Shown here: piece by piece, positions 12,051 to 12,796 of the stretch | Numbering within the stretch: position 1 is the stretch's first letter | How the letters are laid out: each line of letters opens with the position of its first letter | Position numbers and translations under genes: made by a program | Origin: Phoronis ovalis | Lineage: Eukaryota > Phoronida > Phoronidae | NCBI GenBank assembly: GCA_028565635.1 | Contig: JAOXYB010042426.1 | Coordinates: 1 to 12,796, forward strand | Reading direction: 5' to 3' | DNA length: 12,796 bases | Notes under the pieces: model-generated | Told to the model about the DNA's origin: nothing | What the model saw: only the letters and a program-made list of their open reading frames with translations | Database searches by the model: none

Positions 12051-12796
12051 TAAAATATAAATCTTTGTCGCATACCCCTATCTAGGAATAAATCGCAACT
12101 GTATTTACATTTATTTGAAAGCTTATAAACCTAACTGAGAGCAAAAATCCTTCAAACATTTTTTAATATAGACGCCTCCAGCCTCATGTTCTTTTATATT
12201 TGGAAATCTAATCTGTTTAACCGTAAGGTAAAAACTAATTATAACTTTACACGTTTTGCTTGTCAGCGGTGTCTACCTAATACGTTTATATGCTGAGTGC
12301 ATATTTAAATGAATGGCCGTTCAAACATAAAAGTATATCTGGGTAAACATTTCTAAAGTAATAGTTATCTTAAAATTTATCCAGATTTATTGATGTTAGT
12401 CAGTATTCTGATATCTAGCTATAGAGATTTGTTTAAATTTTCAATGTACAGATTTAAATCTTTCACATACCTTCAGCTCGTATTCTTATTTTTATTTAAA
12501 ATAACACAAAGTATTAAGGTCACATAAACCTGAACTAGCTGAGCGGATTAGTTACATTTTTTATCATAAATGTTACAAACATTTTACACCTAATATATGT
12601 TGTTCTAAATTCCGGGTCATTGCTATGTTTAAACTGTATTAAAATATTTGTTCTGTTTAATAACCGGATCCCATTCATATTTGACTGAGGTACATAAACT
12701 AAGAATATAGTACAATTTCAACTAATAGTTATCTTATGATCAATTCATGTTAACATAATTCTATGATTTTCAGTTCATGTATTTGAAGAATATATA
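12051..12796. other. AT-rich region, nothing recognised
   Basis: I see no exon, RNA gene or clear repeat in this terminal stretch. Confidence 0.5.

Overview
The window is eukaryotic nuclear DNA, most likely from a marine invertebrate. It is AT-rich. Short coding blocks are separated by GT-AG introns, and several interspersed repeats are present. There is no operon layout and no bacterial signal. The clade is an inference: calcium-binding EGF exons in phase 1-1 are general to animals, and hemichordate, cnidarian or mollusc cannot be separated from this sequence alone.

The single supported gene lies on the + strand, from 546 to 9049. It is the 3' part of a gene for a type I membrane protein, and its 5' end lies upstream of the window. 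Fourteen exons can be read. Four encode one EGF-like module each (546-665, 854-988, 2141-2263, 2722-2844). Three encode a Pro/Ser/Thr-rich linker and an extracellular region I do not recognise (3199-3302, 3467-3591, 4011-4222). One encodes the last part of that region, a Thr-rich stalk and a single transmembrane helix (5280-5451). Six are tandem copies of one cytoplasmic-tail exon (6122-6295, 6844-7011, 7228-7377, 7920-8087, 8357-8524 and 8797-9049). All splice phases agree across the whole chain, so the exon set is internally consistent.

The most interesting part is the tail array at 5590-8959. An intron-plus-exon unit has been duplicated five times. The first five copies are phase 2-2 cassettes with a whole number of codons and intact splice sites. 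Any subset can therefore be skipped or joined without losing frame. The sixth copy lacks the donor and runs into a unique C-terminus and stop. With no cassette the readable part is about 455 residues; with all five it gains 276. Copies differ at a conserved Tyr/Phe position, by an 18-base in-frame deletion, and by a possible competing donor. This looks like an exon array able to diversify the cytoplasmic tail of an EGF receptor-like protein. Whether cassettes are used in series, one at a time or optionally cannot be decided from DNA.

The rest is non-coding. Positions 1-375 hold short GGGGGCGATTATT repeats and a degenerate T/G-rich array. Intron 2 carries a fold-back repeat. Intron 7 carries an inverted-repeat-bounded element, and a related copy lies about 270 bases after the stop codon. 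Positions 9860-12796 show no gene I can support, only a degenerate minisatellite near 11720-12050.
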